DNA of 64,000 bases from Bacteroidota bacterium (GCA_023441805.1 JAEZNO010000020.1:1-64000), one strand, 5' to 3'. Positions 46,047 through 55,882 are shown, numbered from the stretch's first letter. Notes: a model not told the origin generated them from the letters alone. Program-made: numbers and translations.

Positions 46047-47033
46047 ATGAAAGCAAAATTGAATGAAATAAAATCACTGGTTGAAAATCTGAACAAAAAA
46101 ATTATCGATACTAACCTCTCAGGCAGGATTGAGCTTATTGAGGCTGATATTATACAGGATATTCTAAAGCGTGTTTACGTATTGGTTGATGAATTGAAAA
46201 ATGATATTAAGTCCGCGACCGAAAACACAATTGCTCCATCTCATAATCAACTCCACGAGGATAAACCGGGATCAAAATTTATTGAGGAAGTCCCTGTTAT
46301 GACTTTCCCTAAAGTAGAGATAGCTGATGATTTACCTGTTAATCAGCCTAACGGCGAACACTCTAAGCGGGGAGTACATTATCAACCGGTACCTGATGAA
46401 GTTAGAACACAACCCATTCATGAACAGCCTCATGATAATGTAGTCACTTCCAAAACCGTTGAGCCGGTTCAAACTGCACCGGTTGAAGTCCCCACTCAGA
46501 GTGAAGTACCTGTTCAGCCTGCATACACTCAAGAGGAGACTTTTGCCAATGTAAAAACCATGCCTTCTGTCATGAATGATTTTCAGGAAGAAGTAAAAAT
46601 CGAGGATAACAAGCATCAACCTTCACCTGCACCGCCCGCAAGCATCTTTTCTAAACCGGCAACTAAAAAACAACCAGCTTCAAACGATTTGTTTGGAGGA
46701 CAAACTATTGCAGATAAGCTTAAAAGTGAGGCCCCTTCACTCAATGAACGAATCGTACAGGGTAAGTCCGATCAATCACTTGCCCATAAACTGCAACTCA
46801 AGCCAATAAGTGATCTCAAGACTGCAATTGGAATCAATGAGAAATTCCAGTTTGTCAATGATCTGTTCGATGGAAGAGTTGAGGTTTATAATGACGCAAT
46901 CAGTAAACTGAATAACTGCAACTCAGGGAACATAGCTGAAAGTATCCTTGAGGAATATCGAATCAGACACAATTGGAAAGAATCGGAAGCTTATGATAAG
47001 CTTAAAACTTTCGTAACCAGACGATACATCTAA
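46047..47033 (+). CDS. Uncharacterised protein with disordered middle
   Basis: 328 residues: a short helical N-terminal region (1-60), a low-complexity, Pro/Gln/Glu/Val-rich middle (about 70-225) and a conserved-looking C-terminal domain (about 230-328, LNERIVQGK, DLKTAIGINEKFQFVNDLFDGRVEVYN). I do not recognise a named family; similar C-terminal blocks occur in Bacteroidetes proteins of unknown function. Its stop codon overlaps the ATG of the M28 peptidase (TAATG), so they are translationally coupled. Confidence 0.7.
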   Translation: MKAKLNEIKSLVENLNKKIIDTNLSGRIELIEADIIQDILKRVYVLVDELKNDIKSATENTIAPSHNQLHEDKPGSKFIEEVPVMTFPKVEIADDLPVNQPNGEHSKRGVHYQPVPDEVRTQPIHEQPHDNVVTSKTVEPVQTAPVEVPTQSEVPVQPAYTQEETFANVKTMPSVMNDFQEEVKIEDNKHQPSPAPPASIFSKPATKKQPASNDLFGGQTIADKLKSEAPSLNERIVQGKSDQSLAHKLQLKPISDLKTAIGINEKFQFVNDLFDGRVEVYNDAISKLNNCNSGNIAESILEEYRIRHNWKESEAYDKLKTFVTRRYI

Positions 47034-48361
47034 TGGGATGCAATTATTCTCAGTCAGTAAATAACATTTTCCAACGCATGATTCTATCACAGAGAAATGC
47101 TCTGATACTACTGATTAGCTTTTCATTAGTAAATACCCTTCTCGGACAAGACTTACAGAAAGTCACAAGAATAGTTGACACACTGGCTTCACCTGCAATG
47201 TACGGAAGAGGTTACGTTAATAATGGAAGCAACATTGCAGCAGAATTTATTGCTGTTGAAATGAAAGCCATTGGTTTAATTCCGCTGAGCAGGGATTATA
47301 AGCAACCATTCTATGCAGATGTAAAAACTTACCCGAACACCGTTGATTTGAAGATTGATAATAAGGTGCTCAAGGCGGGAATTGACTTTGCACTAATTAC
47401 CGGATCCCCATCGGTTTGTGGTACCTTCCAAATCCAACTTATCGACTCTGACCTGCTGAAAAGCAAAAGAAAAATTCAAAGAATTCTAAAGAGGGATCTG
47501 AGCAATACCTTCATAATGTATAATCCTTCGGAAGTTAAAGGAAAAGCGGTTGATTCTTTAATGAAGCTTAATTATTCAGGATTCTCGGGTTTTATTCGTA
47601 TAATTGAAAAAGGGCCAATAAGCTGGAGTGTAGCATCATCCAAAGATGCATTAGTTTATCCCGTCTTAACTGTATTAAAGAGTTCTTTACCACCTAAGCC
47701 TAAAAATGCCGAGATCTGTATAGAGTTAAAAGAGTTTAAGAATTTCGAGCTAAACAATGTAGCAGGGTACATTCCGGGTACAGCGGTACCTGACTCATTT
47801 GTTGTGGTTACTTCTCATCATGACCATCTTGGGATGCTTGGAAAGAGTACTTACTTTCCCGGGGCCAATGACAATGCCAGTGGTACTGCAATGATGCTTG
47901 ATATGGCATCTCATTACAGTCAACCTCAAAATAGAATGCCATTCAGCATGGTTTTTATATCTTTTGCAGGAGAAGAATTAGGACTCAAAGGCTCAACTTA
48001 CTGTAGTGAGTCTTCGCTGCTCGACTTAAAAAGGATCAGATTCCTCATTAATCTTGATATGGTTGGAACAGGCAGTGAGGGTATTACAGTTGTGAACGCA
48101 GTACAATTACCTGAATATTATAACAGACTCGTTAGTATCAATGAAGATAAAGGATACTTATCAAAAGTCACAAAGAGAGGCGAAAGCTGCAATAGTGACC
48201 ACTGCCCGTTCTATCAAAAAGGAGTTCCGGCTTTCTTCATTTATTCAAACGGGAAGGAGCATCTTGAATATCATAACATAAATGACCGGGCTAAGCTGGT
48301 TCCGTTTACTGAATATGAAGACATATTCAGGCTGGTTCGCGATTTCATCAACACTCTCTAA
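47033..48361 (+). CDS. M28 family zinc aminopeptidase, exported
   Basis: 442 residues. The M28 zinc site is intact: HHDHLG, GANDNASGTA, AGEELGLKGS, NLDMVG and SDHCPFY. The annotated ATG overlaps the previous stop. A Met 15 codons further (47078) would give a conventional signal peptide, ILLISFSLVNTLLGQ, and may be the true start. Acts in the periplasm or at the cell surface on peptides. Followed by rsmI after 10 bases, probably in the same transcript. Confidence 0.9.
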   Translation: MGCNYSQSVNNIFQRMILSQRNALILLISFSLVNTLLGQDLQKVTRIVDTLASPAMYGRGYVNNGSNIAAEFIAVEMKAIGLIPLSRDYKQPFYADVKTYPNTVDLKIDNKVLKAGIDFALITGSPSVCGTFQIQLIDSDLLKSKRKIQRILKRDLSNTFIMYNPSEVKGKAVDSLMKLNYSGFSGFIRIIEKGPISWSVASSKDALVYPVLTVLKSSLPPKPKNAEICIELKEFKNFELNNVAGYIPGTAVPDSFVVVTSHHDHLGMLGKSTYFPGANDNASGTAMMLDMASHYSQPQNRMPFSMVFISFAGEELGLKGSTYCSESSLLDLKRIRFLINLDMVGTGSEGITVVNAVQLPEYYNRLVSINEDKGYLSKVTKRGESCNSDHCPFYQKGVPAFFIYSNGKEHLEYHNINDRAKLVPFTEYEDIFRLVRDFINTL

Positions 48362-48371
48362 TTAATAGACG

Positions 48372-49043
48372 ATGGCAAAGCTGTATATAGTTCCAACTCC
48401 TGTGGGAAATCTTGAGGATATGACCCTTAGGTCCATCAGAATACTTAAAGAAGTAAACCTCGTATTAGCCGAAGATACCAGAAAGACTGGCCAGCTTTTG
48501 AAGCACTATGAGATTTCAGCCCGCATGCAGTCGCACCATCAGCATAATGAGCATCAAACCGCTGAAATTATATCAAAGCGTATAAATAATGGCGAGAGCA
48601 TTGCTTTGGTGACTGATGCCGGAACACCCGGTATTTCAGATCCCGGATTTCTTCTAATCAGAACTTGTGTTGAAGCAGGAATTGAAGTTGAGTGTTTACC
48701 CGGAGCAACTGCATTTGTTCCTGCACTGGTTGCATCAGGACTACCCTGCGACAGATTCTACTTTGAAGGATTTCTACCTCATAAGAAGGGAAGAAATACC
48801 CGATTGGCCTATCTGGCTCGATTAGATCAAACGATCGTACTGTATGAGTCGCCTTTCAGACTTGCAAAAACACTAGCTCAATTATCCGAAACCCTCGGAG
48901 GAAACAGGAAAGCTTGTGTTTCAAGAGAAATCTCAAAGATGTTTGAGGAACACAATCGTGGCACATTACAAGAACTGGCTGAATTCTATTCCAAAAACGA
49001 ACCTAAGGGTGAAATCGTTATTACTGTTGAGGGAATGAAATGA
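48372..49043 (+). CDS. rsmI: 16S rRNA (cytidine-1402-2'-O)-methyltransferase
   Basis: 223 residues of the SAM-dependent tetrapyrrole-methylase fold. IVPTPVGNLEDMTLRS, LAEDTRKTGQLLKHY, SYLALVTDAGTPGISDPG-like VTDAGTPGISDPG and FLPHKKGR are RsmI hallmarks. It modifies C1402 in the decoding centre of 16S rRNA. Shorter than the E. coli protein because the C-terminal extension is absent, as in many Bacteroidetes. Confidence 0.94.
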   Translation: MAKLYIVPTPVGNLEDMTLRSIRILKEVNLVLAEDTRKTGQLLKHYEISARMQSHHQHNEHQTAEIISKRINNGESIALVTDAGTPGISDPGFLLIRTCVEAGIEVECLPGATAFVPALVASGLPCDRFYFEGFLPHKKGRNTRLAYLARLDQTIVLYESPFRLAKTLAQLSETLGGNRKACVSREISKMFEEHNRGTLQELAEFYSKNEPKGEIVITVEGMK

Positions 49044-49071
49044 AGCTATCGAACTCCTAAACCTTACTATC

Positions 49072-49506
49072 ATGTCATATACCTACGAATATCCTCGCCC
49101 GGCTGTTACCGTTGATGCTATAGTTTTCAGGAAAACAGAAATTGGAACCGAAGTACTCTTAATTAAGCGATTGCATCAGCCTTTTGAGGGGATGTGGGCA
49201 ATACCCGGTGGTTTTATTAACCTCGATGAAACACTTGAAAATGCAGCACTCAGAGAACTGTGTGAAGAAACCGGTATAAAGAACATCACTTTGGTTCGAA
49301 CCGGTGTTTATGATGAAATTAACCGTGATCCAAGGCAAAGGACCATAGCTGTTGCTTTTGCAGGTTTCCTGGAAGATACAAGTCAAATACCATCAGCCGC
49401 TGATGATGCTGCTGAATGCAAGTGGTTCAGTATAAACTCAATTCCTGAATTAGCATTTGATCATAATAAGATTCTTAATGAAGCAATCAGCCACTGCATT
49501 AATTAA
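49072..49506 (+). CDS. NUDIX hydrolase
   Basis: 144 residues. The Nudix box reads G-G-F-I...E-T-L...REL-CEETG-I, fitting GX5EX7REUXEEXGU, and is preceded by VLLIKR and the MWAIPGGF context. Such proteins often act on ADP-ribose, NADH-type or oxidised nucleotides; the substrate is not evident. The 3' end overlaps elbB by eight bases; both stops lie in TTAATTAA. Confidence 0.93.
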   Translation: MSYTYEYPRPAVTVDAIVFRKTEIGTEVLLIKRLHQPFEGMWAIPGGFINLDETLENAALRELCEETGIKNITLVRTGVYDEINRDPRQRTIAVAFAGFLEDTSQIPSAADDAAECKWFSINSIPELAFDHNKILNEAISHCIN

Positions 49507-50149
49507 GATCATTAATAATCTTACCAATCAAATTACTTGTGCCCTTTTCAATATCAACAATATCAGCATCAAGCATATAACATGGAGTGGTATAAATCAA
49601 TCTTTGAGTATCAACTACTACCTCACCATGGTTTGTATTTTTATGATTAGCACCCATTCGTTTTATATCAGAGATTGTGGATTCATCATCTCCCACGGTT
49701 ACTTCTACATTGCCAAGTATCTTTGATAAAAGGACAGGAGAGATGCACATTGCTCCAATAGGTTTTTGTAATGAAACCATGTCCTTCACTGCCTTCTCCA
49801 CATCCGGATTAATAACACAATCACAACCATCGAAAGCATAGGTGCACAAGTTCTTGGCTACACCAAAACCACCCGGGAAAACCAGGGCATCAAACGACCG
49901 CGCCTGGAACTTACTAAGTGGCTTTATCCTTCCCCTTGCAATGCGGGCAGCTTCGCTCAATACATTACGCTTTTCATTGACTTCGTTTCCAGTATAATGG
50001 TCAATTACATGATGTTGCATAATATCGGGTGCAAATATTTCATATTCTGCACCATGCTTTTTAATTGCAAGTAATGTGAGCACTGCTTCATGAATTTCTG
50101 CCCCATCTTTAACTCCACATCCGGCTATAACTACAGCAAACTTTTTCAT
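49499..50149 (-). CDS. elbB: Isoprenoid biosynthesis glyoxalase ElbB
   Basis: 216-residue DJ-1/PfpI-superfamily protein. The opening AVVIAGCGVKDGAEIHEA, the FPGGFGVAKNL block and the nucleophile elbow GAMCISPVLLS match ElbB/SCRP27A. E. coli ElbB is a glyoxalase and promotes isoprenoid production, by an unclear mechanism. Stands alone, convergent with the Nudix gene. Confidence 0.93.
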   Translation of the reverse strand: MKKFAVVIAGCGVKDGAEIHEAVLTLLAIKKHGAEYEIFAPDIMQHHVIDHYTGNEVNEKRNVLSEAARIARGRIKPLSKFQARSFDALVFPGGFGVAKNLCTYAFDGCDCVINPDVEKAVKDMVSLQKPIGAMCISPVLLSKILGNVEVTVGDDESTISDIKRMGANHKNTNHGEVVVDTQRLIYTTPCYMLDADIVDIEKGTSNLIGKIINDLN

Positions 50150-50285
50150 AGTAAATGATTTGACGATTTTTCAAAAATATAAAAAATCGAGCAGGAATCC
50201 TTAATTCTGCTCTTAAAATGTGTTATTTTTACATAAGGAATAGATACATTTCACGTTATAGAATATAATTTTACCTCAACGATTT

Positions 50286-50969
50286 ATGTGTGGGCGATTC
50301 TCACTGACAACTGATGAGCACCAACTGAATATGTTCTTTGAACTTAGCGGTGGAAGTGCACCTTATGTTCCAAGGTACAATGGTGCACCTACTCAGCAAT
50401 TGTCAGTAATCACAAACCGTAGTCCAAAGACACTTCAGTTTTTCAGGTGGGGGCTTGTGCCTTCCTGGTGTAAGGAAATCCCAAAAGTGCCCCTCATAAA
50501 TGCCCGTCGGGAGACTCTGCAAGAAAAACCTTCCTTTAGACATAGCTTCCGTGAAAGACGGTGTCTGGTGCCTGCTGATGGATTCTATGAGTGGGTTCAC
50601 ACAGGTAAAAGATTGCCATACAGATTTACATTAAACGACGGTTCTCTGTTTGCCTTTGCCGGTATCTGGGATTCATGGAAACAGCCTGACGGCAATGAGA
50701 TTAATTCATTTGCCATCATCACCACTGAAGCAAATCAAGTTGTTGAGCCTGTTCATGATCGAATGCCTGTGATACTTGAGAAAGAGCATTTTAACGCATG
50801 GCTTAATAATAACGATGTTAGTCAACTTAAGGAATTGCTTGAGCCTATTAAAGCTGAAAAAATAAAAAAGTACAGAGTGCCTGATCTTGTCAATAAAGCA
50901 ACTGCCGAAGGTCCTGAGTTGATAGTCGCCTGTGAGCCACTGGATTTTTATGATGGAGAATTATTTTAA
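50286..50969 (+). CDS. SOS response-associated peptidase, HMCES/YedK family
   Basis: 227 residues. MCGRFSL at the start gives the Cys2 that forms the covalent link to abasic sites in single-stranded DNA. RYNGAPTQQ (Asn), PLINARRET, the FYEW segment and the VHDRMPVIL histidine complete the site. It shields abasic sites at replication forks. The downstream lipoprotein starts 46 bases later. Confidence 0.95.
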   Translation: MCGRFSLTTDEHQLNMFFELSGGSAPYVPRYNGAPTQQLSVITNRSPKTLQFFRWGLVPSWCKEIPKVPLINARRETLQEKPSFRHSFRERRCLVPADGFYEWVHTGKRLPYRFTLNDGSLFAFAGIWDSWKQPDGNEINSFAIITTEANQVVEPVHDRMPVILEKEHFNAWLNNNDVSQLKELLEPIKAEKIKKYRVPDLVNKATAEGPELIVACEPLDFYDGELF

Positions 50970-51015
50970 CCCTTCAGGCATGAATTTTGTTTATCTAAAG
51001 AATATCAAATATCTA

Positions 51016-51540
51016 ATGAAACGTTTAATACCAATTTTATTTCTTTCAATTCTTATTGCCGGATCATGCAAGAAGTATGAAGACTTCCCATCAGAGCCGG
51101 TAATTGAATACATGGATTTCACTCTCCTGAGAGATGAAATGGGTATAGACCAACGTGGAATCCTGAAATTCAGCTACACAGACGGTGATGGTAACATCGG
51201 TCTACACGATACCGATACAATGGCACCCTATGATTACAATCTGTTTATCAGATACTTTGAGCAGCAAAATGGTGTTTTTAAGGAGATATTCCTGATTACA
51301 CCAACATATCCAAATGACACGACCGTAATATATGATACCGCTACCTTCAACGGTCGTATTCCCATCTTAACTCCGGCAGGCAAAAACAAAGCCATCAGAG
51401 GTGAAATTGAAGATACCCTTTTTGTGAATAATGTTCTGTCACTATACGATACAATCAAATTCGAAGCTTACATTGTTGACCGTGATCTGAACAAAAGTAA
51501 TACAATTACAACTCCTCCTATTATCATTAAAAAAAGGTAA
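51016..51540 (+). CDS. Small exported lipoprotein, function unknown
   Basis: 174 residues from the Met at 51016; the earlier in-frame start would overlap the previous gene and lacks a signal. Signal peptide with lipobox LIAGSC-KK. The mature part is beta-rich with the loop TDGDGNIGLHDTD, a motif seen in Bacteroidetes cell-surface lipoproteins and possibly Ca2+-binding. No named family recognised. Confidence 0.75.
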   Translation: MKRLIPILFLSILIAGSCKKYEDFPSEPVIEYMDFTLLRDEMGIDQRGILKFSYTDGDGNIGLHDTDTMAPYDYNLFIRYFEQQNGVFKEIFLITPTYPNDTTVIYDTATFNGRIPILTPAGKNKAIRGEIEDTLFVNNVLSLYDTIKFEAYIVDRDLNKSNTITTPPIIIKKR

Positions 51541-51592
51541 TATTTTTTTGAAGTTACCGATTTCCTGAAGAGGTTATAGTATTCAAATGGTA

Positions 51593-51600
51593 TACATTTG
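51593..51600 (+). promoter_or_regulatory. Promoter -7 box for the transglutaminase lipoprotein
   Basis: TACATTTG, 18 bases before the chosen start at 51619. Confidence 0.5.
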
Positions 51601-51618
51601 CTTCGTAAAGCAATTATC

Positions 51619-54225
51619 ATGAAGAATTTCTACATACCTGTATTAATCTCTGTGAACATTTTATTGAGTTGCTGTTCCGGTGAAAAGCACTTCATAAATG
51701 ATTCAAATTACCGAGAATTAGTCAATAAGCAATTCCAACACCGTCATTCACTTGTCCATAATCGTGAAACACAATTATTTAGTGTTTTCAATAAAAATCT
51801 AAGTCTCGAGCAAAAGGAAGCTTTGCAATTCCTTTATGCATTTATGCCTCTTAGTGACTTAGCTGACTATGATGGAGAATATTTTCTTGATCAGGTGAAT
51901 TTATCATTACAGACCAGAGATACATTTAGCTGGGGTGCAGAGATTCCTGAGAAAATCTTCAGACATTTTGTACTCCCAATTCGAGTTAACAATGAAAACC
52001 TCGATACATCAAGAGTTGTATTTTTCAGAGAACTGAAAGACAGAGTGAAAGGGTTATCAATTGAAGAGGCAGCCCTTGAAGTCAATCATTGGTGTCATGA
52101 AAAAGTAAATTATCGCCCAAGCGATGCACGCACATCCTCACCGCTTGCAACAATGAGGACTTCTTTTGGCAGGTGTGGTGAAGAATCAACTTTTACTGTT
52201 GCTGCCATGCGGGCAGTCGGTATTCCGGCAAGACAGGTTTATACTCCCCGGTGGGCGCACTCGGATGACAACCATGCATGGGTAGAAGTTTACATTGACG
52301 GTAACTGGAAATACCTCGGGGCTTGTGAACCGGAGGCTGTTCTTAACAAGGGATGGTTTGATGCACCCGTAAAGAGAGCTATGATGGTTCACACTAATGT
52401 TATGGGAGTTTATGATGATGAGAATATCATTGACCAAACCTCCCTTTATACCAAAATAAACAGCCTCCCGGCATACACTATCACAAAAAAACTGGTTGTA
52501 CAGATTAATGATAAGAACAGCAAGCCTGTCGAAGGTGCCAGGATCAGGTTTGGCCTATACAATTACTCTGAATTCTATCCGATTGTTATCAAAAACAGTG
52601 ATAATAATGGTTATACCGAAATTCTGACAGGTCTGGGTGATCTGCAGATCTGGGCATCAAAAGATAGTCTTTATGGCTATTCAATGGTATCAGTCGGATT
52701 AACCGATACAGCTATCATCAAACTTGAAAATACTCAGGGCAGGGAATACCTTGAAATAGTAGAGAATATTCCTCCGGTTGAGAAAGTTGTTGATCCTATT
52801 TCCTCCGACAAAGAGGAATTAAATAAAAAGAGACTCTTACATGAAGATTCTTTACGCAATGCATATATGGCAACCTTTATATCACCCGGAAAAGCTAAAG
52901 CCCTTGCATTGGCCAACAATCTCGACACCTCAAATATTAAAAGTATAATCGCCCGGAGTTATGGTAACTGGCAGGATATCAGTGATTACATAAATCAAAA
53001 TGCTGCCAGGCCATATGCTATTGAATTGTTAGAGTCAATTTCAGATAAGGACCTTCGTGATATCACGAAAGAAACCTTAGAGGATCATCTTCTGAATACA
53101 AGTATACAACAAAACGAAGCTGTTGATAAGGACATTTTCACAAGTTCTATTCTTTCACCAAGAATTAGTACTGAAATGATCAGACCATGGAGAAGTTACC
53201 TGATTAAAGCCTTTGGTCCAACTCTTTCCGGGATAGATATTCCCTCACTTATTGTGAAGTGGATCAATGACAGTATTGAAATAACCGATAATGAAAACTA
53301 TGTCAATTGCCCGATTACACCGATAGGAGTATATGAACTAAGGGTAGCCGATAAACACTCCCGTAATATCTTTTTTGTCGCTTTGTGTAGAAGTTTTTCT
53401 GTACCGGCAAGAATAGATCAGGCAACTTCCCTTCCTCAGATCTATACCAATGGCGACTGGCAAAATGTATCATTTGAAGTTGATAAGAAAATTGAGCGAT
53501 CTGCTCAGCTTACTTTGTTAAATGGAGATAATCCGATCAAACCCGAATACTATTTGCATTATACACTTCAGAAATTTACTGATGGTGCATTCCGGACACT
53601 TGATTACGAAGGCGACAGTCAGGTAGGCGATTTCCCTTTTACACTTAAACTTGAACCCGGATATTACCGATTGATGACAGGCCACCGGAAAGAAGATGGC
53701 AGTGTAGTTATACGATCAGATTACTTCAATATCCGCAAAGGTGAGAGCATTGAAAAAACAGTCATTCTTGAACCTTTTACCGAAGAGAAGAAAGTTCTTG
53801 GAGTCGTTGACCTGAATCTTAACATTAACGATAAGGACCAACGGACGCTAAAATCATTAGTTGGTGAAAAGGGCCTGGTTGTTGGTATAATCGATCCTGG
53901 AGCAGAGCCTTCACGACATCTGCTTAATGACCTTACCCCTCTGACAGTTGACCTGAATAATTGGGGAGGACATTTCCTTTTTGCCGTTGAATCAGCTTCT
54001 TCGCTAAATACAGTAAACAAGAGTGATTTACCGGCAAATCACACTCTCTTAGCTGATTCTGAACAACGGTTGCTTGAGACTATTGCTTCCTCAATTGGAA
54101 GGAAAAAGGATATACCTCTTCCTTTGGTTGTTTTCATCAATGCCAATGGCGAAATCACTTTTGCTACAAACGGATATCACATTGGCACCGGTGAAAATCT
54201 TCTAAGGGCTACCCGCTTTTTATGA
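51619..54225 (+). CDS. Transglutaminase-like multidomain lipoprotein
   Basis: 868 residues from the ATG at 51619 (an upstream TTG is less likely because it overlaps the promoter box). Signal with lipobox ILLSCC. An active transglutaminase core has C186 (GRCGEES), H219 (DDNHAWVEV) and E237 (YLGACEPE, where Asp is usual). An Ig/carboxypeptidase-regulatory-like strand region follows (about 290-375). A second transglutaminase-like segment at about 545-620 (TPIGVYELRVADKHSRN...VPAR) has K579 where the nucleophile should be. Another beta region follows, then a C-terminal thioredoxin-like stretch (about 745-868, LPLVVFINANGEITF) without CxxC. The cell-surface role is unknown. Confidence 0.82.
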   Translation: MKNFYIPVLISVNILLSCCSGEKHFINDSNYRELVNKQFQHRHSLVHNRETQLFSVFNKNLSLEQKEALQFLYAFMPLSDLADYDGEYFLDQVNLSLQTRDTFSWGAEIPEKIFRHFVLPIRVNNENLDTSRVVFFRELKDRVKGLSIEEAALEVNHWCHEKVNYRPSDARTSSPLATMRTSFGRCGEESTFTVAAMRAVGIPARQVYTPRWAHSDDNHAWVEVYIDGNWKYLGACEPEAVLNKGWFDAPVKRAMMVHTNVMGVYDDENIIDQTSLYTKINSLPAYTITKKLVVQINDKNSKPVEGARIRFGLYNYSEFYPIVIKNSDNNGYTEILTGLGDLQIWASKDSLYGYSMVSVGLTDTAIIKLENTQGREYLEIVENIPPVEKVVDPISSDKEELNKKRLLHEDSLRNAYMATFISPGKAKALALANNLDTSNIKSIIARSYGNWQDISDYINQNAARPYAIELLESISDKDLRDITKETLEDHLLNTSIQQNEAVDKDIFTSSILSPRISTEMIRPWRSYLIKAFGPTLSGIDIPSLIVKWINDSIEITDNENYVNCPITPIGVYELRVADKHSRNIFFVALCRSFSVPARIDQATSLPQIYTNGDWQNVSFEVDKKIERSAQLTLLNGDNPIKPEYYLHYTLQKFTDGAFRTLDYEGDSQVGDFPFTLKLEPGYYRLMTGHRKEDGSVVIRSDYFNIRKGESIEKTVILEPFTEEKKVLGVVDLNLNINDKDQRTLKSLVGEKGLVVGIIDPGAEPSRHLLNDLTPLTVDLNNWGGHFLFAVESASSLNTVNKSDLPANHTLLADSEQRLLETIASSIGRKKDIPLPLVVFINANGEITFATNGYHIGTGENLLRATRFL

Positions 54226-54410
54226 CAACATTAGTGCCGATGAAGAAAAAGGATGCTAATGATAATGCTTTAGCAGTGATTTTTGACAGTCACTGCCATG
54301 CGCACTGACAAATGATTATCAATAGCAAAAATTATTGTACAAAGATAATTGGGGAATGACAAAAGGACTTGTCCTTAAATGCCATTACGAAACATATATT
54401 TTGTTTAACG
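54226..54410. other. Gap after transglutaminase gene
   Basis: Non-coding, AT-rich. Nothing definite seen besides short imperfect inverted matches (GACAGTCACTG / CACTGAC near 54282-54310). Confidence 0.4.
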
Positions 54411-54588
54411 TTGCTCCTACAATGCTCTAACAATGTTTAAACAATGCTCTTTCTATCCAATTCAGCAGACTTGGTACGGAGTTGGTACGGAGTTAGAGCG
54501 GAGATATTAGTGTGTGAAAAATAGTAAAGAGTATTTTTTTTGTTTAAACAACGTACGCTACCCTTTGAAAAAAGATTAAACAAAATAG
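54411..54588 (-). repeat. 11-bp-unit intergenic repeat, copy B (inverted)
   Basis: Reverse complement matches 2105-2280 over almost the whole length, with the TTTGTTTAATCTTTTTT end at about 54567-54587, the ACTCCGTACCA units at about 54473-54500, and four GCATTGTTnAA-like units at about 54412-54456. It lies between convergent ends of the transglutaminase and alcohol dehydrogenase genes. Diverged from copy A by substitutions and small indels but same period. Confidence 0.75.
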
Positions 54589-54648
54589 AATAATTGCTAA
54601 AAAGGAAAAATTGAGACAACAGTCAGTACAAAATTAAAAAAATGACGA

Positions 54649-54708
54649 CGTCCTGAAATGCGATTACACATTTTATCACCTATAAAGTGCAAACAAAACT
54701 TCAGGACG
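54649..54708. repeat. Short inverted repeat 3' of the alcohol dehydrogenase gene
   Basis: CGTCCTGAA at 54649-54657 and TTCAGGACG at 54700-54708 pair exactly across 42 bases. It lies just after the dehydrogenase stop, and no T run follows on the minus strand, so it is not a standard terminator. Confidence 0.7.
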
Positions 54709-54737
54709 AATCAGAAGTAGATTTTTATTAATCGAAA

Positions 54738-55874
54738 TCAATACATCAATTGTACGATTTCTTTGTAGTCGTCGTGGTCGAGTTTATGGACGAAAGTTGC
54801 TGCTTTGTTTAAAATCATAACATTCACAATCTCATCGGTATTCGGATTCTCAACCATCTCAGTTAGTCTCACCGGACAATCAATTAGTTTAAAGAAACTT
54901 TCCAGTCTTTCGATGGTAAGGTCAACATCGGTGGTATTAAATATATTTTCACCAAGGAATGAGATGCGGTCAGCTAATTTACTTTTCATGAGTTTCAGCC
55001 AGGCAGGATAAACTATTGTAAGTGAGGCGCCATGTGGTACATCGTACAGTAGTGAGAGAATATGTCCAATACTGTGAACGCCCCATTCACCTGAGGCTCT
55101 ACCTTGCATTGTTAACCCGTTTAAAGCCATTGTGGCGGCAAACATTATTCGAGCTCTCAAATCATAATTATTTAACTCCTTTAAGAGTGCAGGCCCGTTA
55201 TCAAGTGCCTCTTTGATGATAGCAAACACAAACCTGTCGGCTAAAGTAGCTTCTCCCTTTCCAAAGTATGCTTCCAGACAGTGTGCAATGAGATCGGCAA
55301 TGCCATAAGCAGTATAATTGTATGGAACACTGCATGTAACCTGAGGATCAAGAAAAGAGTGCTTTGGAAACATCAGCGGACTGGTATAACTACCTTTGAC
55401 TTTGGCTGAATGGTTTGAAACAACGGCAAAAGGGTTCATTTCTGAGCCTGTAGCCGCCAAAGTAAGGATTGCAATTACAGGTATTGCACTCACGGGTTTT
55501 GCCTTCTTTATAAAGAAATCCCAGGCATTCCCTTCATGAGGAATTGTAATGGCAATCAATTTAGCTGAGTCGATTACACTTCCTCCGCCAACTGCCAATA
55601 TTACATCTACACGATTCTTCCTTCCAACTTCTGCAGCTGCATCAACATCCTCAATGATTGGATTTGATTTTATTCCTTTGTATTCAAATATGGTACAACC
55701 GTTACTCTTAAGGTTTTCGGTAACCATGTTATACAGCCCGTTCTGTTTTATGGATTGACGCCCGTAAACAAGCAATACACGTTTACCATATTCAGCAACT
55801 GTTTTCCCTATGTCCTTAAGTACATTCTTTCCAAAATGTAGTGATGTTGGATTATATGCTATGAAACTTTCCAT
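54738..55874 (-). CDS. Iron-containing alcohol dehydrogenase (YqhD/butanol dehydrogenase type)
   Basis: 378 residues of the Fe-ADH family that reduce aldehydes with NAD(P)H. The VGGGSVIDSAKL motif (cofactor), a conserved Asp in IADLIAHCLEAYFG, and later His ligands in GVHSIGHILS and DVPHGASL are present. The opening AYNPTSLHFGKNVLKDIG matches butanol dehydrogenase BdhA. It probably removes aldehydes or serves fermentation. Its start is eight bases after the RNase R stop, so the two genes form one transcript. Confidence 0.93.
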   Translation of the reverse strand: MESFIAYNPTSLHFGKNVLKDIGKTVAEYGKRVLLVYGRQSIKQNGLYNMVTENLKSNGCTIFEYKGIKSNPIIEDVDAAAEVGRKNRVDVILAVGGGSVIDSAKLIAITIPHEGNAWDFFIKKAKPVSAIPVIAILTLAATGSEMNPFAVVSNHSAKVKGSYTSPLMFPKHSFLDPQVTCSVPYNYTAYGIADLIAHCLEAYFGKGEATLADRFVFAIIKEALDNGPALLKELNNYDLRARIMFAATMALNGLTMQGRASGEWGVHSIGHILSLLYDVPHGASLTIVYPAWLKLMKSKLADRISFLGENIFNTTDVDLTIERLESFFKLIDCPVRLTEMVENPNTDEIVNVMILNKAATFVHKLDHDDYKEIVQLMY

Positions 55875-55882
55875 TTGTATAT

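Noticed and set aside
54282..54310. Imperfect inverted match after the transglutaminase gene as a terminator
   Set aside because: Stem is short and interrupted and no T run follows.
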